A DNA stretch of 64,000 nt. Origin: Pseudomonas wuhanensis. GTDB taxonomy: Bacteria; Pseudomonadota; Gammaproteobacteria; Pseudomonadales; Pseudomonadaceae. Where the stretch lies: positions 6,262,001 to 6,326,000 of the forward strand of contig NZ_CP117430.1 of the NCBI RefSeq assembly GCF_030687395.1. Direction: 5' to 3'. Both the position numbers and the translations under genes were made by a program. Below, in pieces: positions 63,174 to 64,000 of the stretch. How positions within the stretch are numbered: position 1 is the first letter of the stretch; each line of letters begins with the position of its first letter. The notes beneath the pieces were generated by a model. That model searched no databases. It saw nothing but the letters and a program-made list of their open reading frames with translations, and had not been told where the DNA came from.

Positions 63174-64000
63174 CTACTTCTGCGTCCCATCATCATGCTG
63201 CAGATTCGCCTGGGTCAGGTTGCACCCGGCCGGCACGCTGCGGGTCAACCAGACGTTGCCGCCGATGGTCGAGCCCTTGCCGATGGTGATCCGCCCCAGA
63301 ATCGTCGCGCCGGCATAGATCACCACATCGTCCTCGACGATCGGATGCCGCGGATGGCCCTTCTGCAACTGGCCATCTTCGTCCGCCGGGAAGCGTTTGG
63401 CGCCCAAAGTCACCGCCTGATAAATCCGCACGCGCTCGCCAATGATTGCGGTCTCGCCAATCACCACGCCCGTCCCGTGGTCGATGAAGAAACTGCGACC
63501 GATCTGCGCCCCCGGATGGATGTCGATGCCGGTGGCCGAGTGGGCGATTTCCGCGCTAATCCGCGCCAGCAGCGGCAAGCCCGCACGGTACAAATGGTGG
63601 GCCAGGCGATGGTGAATCACCGCCAGGATTCCCGGATAGCAGAGCAACACTTCATCGACACTGCGAGCCGCCGGGTCGCCGTGATAGGCCGCCAGTACGT
63701 CGGTGTCCAGCAGAGTGCGCAACCCCGGCAAAGCGAGGGCGAAATCCTGAATGATCTGGATGGTTTTGGCCTCGACTTCAGTGTCGGCCTGGGCACTGTG
63801 GCGAGCGGCGTAACGCAGTTCGAGCCGCGCCTGAGCCAGCAACGCGTTCAGTGCGACGTCGAGTGTGTGGCCGACGTAAAAATCTTCACTCTCCTCGCGC
63901 AAATCCACCGGCCCCAATCGCATCGGGAACAGCGCACCGCACAAGGCTTCGAGAATGTCCGCCATGGCCGCTCGGGACGGCAACTCGCGACCGCCCTGCT
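63174..64000 (-). CDS. Serine O-acetyltransferase (EpsC/CysE type), 5' end outside the window
   Basis: The coding frame is open to the right edge, so the start lies beyond 64000; the visible part is about 275 residues. Left-handed beta-helix hexapeptide repeats are clear (GIDIHPGAQIG, FFIDHGTGVVIGETAIIG, VIYAGATILGRITIGKGS). The catalytic His is in FFIDHGTG. The N-terminal helical region (EALCGALFPMRLGPVDLREE) marks the EpsC-type branch of serine acetyltransferases. It transfers acetyl from acetyl-CoA to serine for cysteine synthesis. An in-frame TTG at 63983 is only a Leu codon inside the gene. Confidence 0.9.
   Translation of the reverse strand, partial: QGGRELPSRAAMADILEALCGALFPMRLGPVDLREESEDFYVGHTLDVALNALLAQARLELRYAARHSAQADTEVEAKTIQIIQDFALALPGLRTLLDTDVLAAYHGDPAARSVDEVLLCYPGILAVIHHRLAHHLYRAGLPLLARISAEIAHSATGIDIHPGAQIGRSFFIDHGTGVVIGETAIIGERVRIYQAVTLGAKRFPADEDGQLQKGHPRHPIVEDDVVIYAGATILGRITIGKGSTIGGNVWLTRSVPAGCNLTQANLQHDDGTQK

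Overview
The window is a piece of a Pseudomonas chromosome, most likely from the fluorescens group. The evidence is gene order and repeats. The runs rmlC-dctB-dctD, cysQ/nudE/yrfG/kbp and pckA-hslO-hslR-rimB-rimK-envZ-ompR-tex-gshA are the usual Pseudomonas order. Intergenic gaps carry fluorescens-type REP/REPIN palindromes and a second palindromic repeat family of about 100-115 bp. Base composition is GC-rich and codon use is uniform over most genes. No rRNA, CRISPR array, transposase or prophage gene was seen.

Layout. 1-9.9 kb is accessory in character. It has a tRNA-Thr whose 3' end and terminator are duplicated on the far side of a lone sugar-isomerase gene; an SDR/FrnE/tautomerase operon; an orphan AAA ATPase; a RES/Xre toxin-antitoxin pair; a candidate small RNA; and a leftward operon of an isoleucine-dioxygenase-like enzyme, a GNAT acetyltransferase and the AzlC/AzlD amino-acid exporter. 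10-15.1 kb holds an OprD-type porin, a DsbA/SnoaL pair and a TonB-dependent siderophore receptor. 15.2-20.9 kb is agmatine catabolism (aguA, aguB) plus a 970-residue kinase/M23-like/class-III aminotransferase fusion.

21-48 kb is mainly core: rmlC, the DctB/DctD two-component pair, cysQ-nudE and yrfG around a 124-bp palindrome, kbp, a LysR/FdhD/YdeP-type molybdoenzyme cluster, beta-oxidation-type genes and a RecQ-family helicase. At 37.7-40.4 kb lies a small pocket of unknown and decaying small genes. It includes two paralogous small proteins, two orphan antitoxin remnants, a DUF1493 protein and a strongly structured leader. Then follow pckA, hslO, hslR, a rim operon that begins with a 36-codon ORF, and envZ/ompR. 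48-64 kb holds tex, a PaaI thioesterase, gshA, tauABCD, an aldo/keto reductase, hicAB, a LysR/SDR divergent pair, betT with a palindromic BetI-like operator, and the 3' part of a serine acetyltransferase gene that runs off the window.

The observations I rate highest are: (1) the leader at 39146-39350, where one central arm can pair either with an upstream arm or with the start-proximal segment of the downstream gene; (2) the 36-codon ORF coupled to rimB; (3) the dioxygenase-GNAT-AzlCD operon; (4) the tRNA-Thr 3' duplication; (5) a promoter-to-terminator small RNA candidate at 6391-6586; (6) the 124-bp inverted repeat beside yrfG. All functional statements are read from sequence motifs and family knowledge only; no database search was run.
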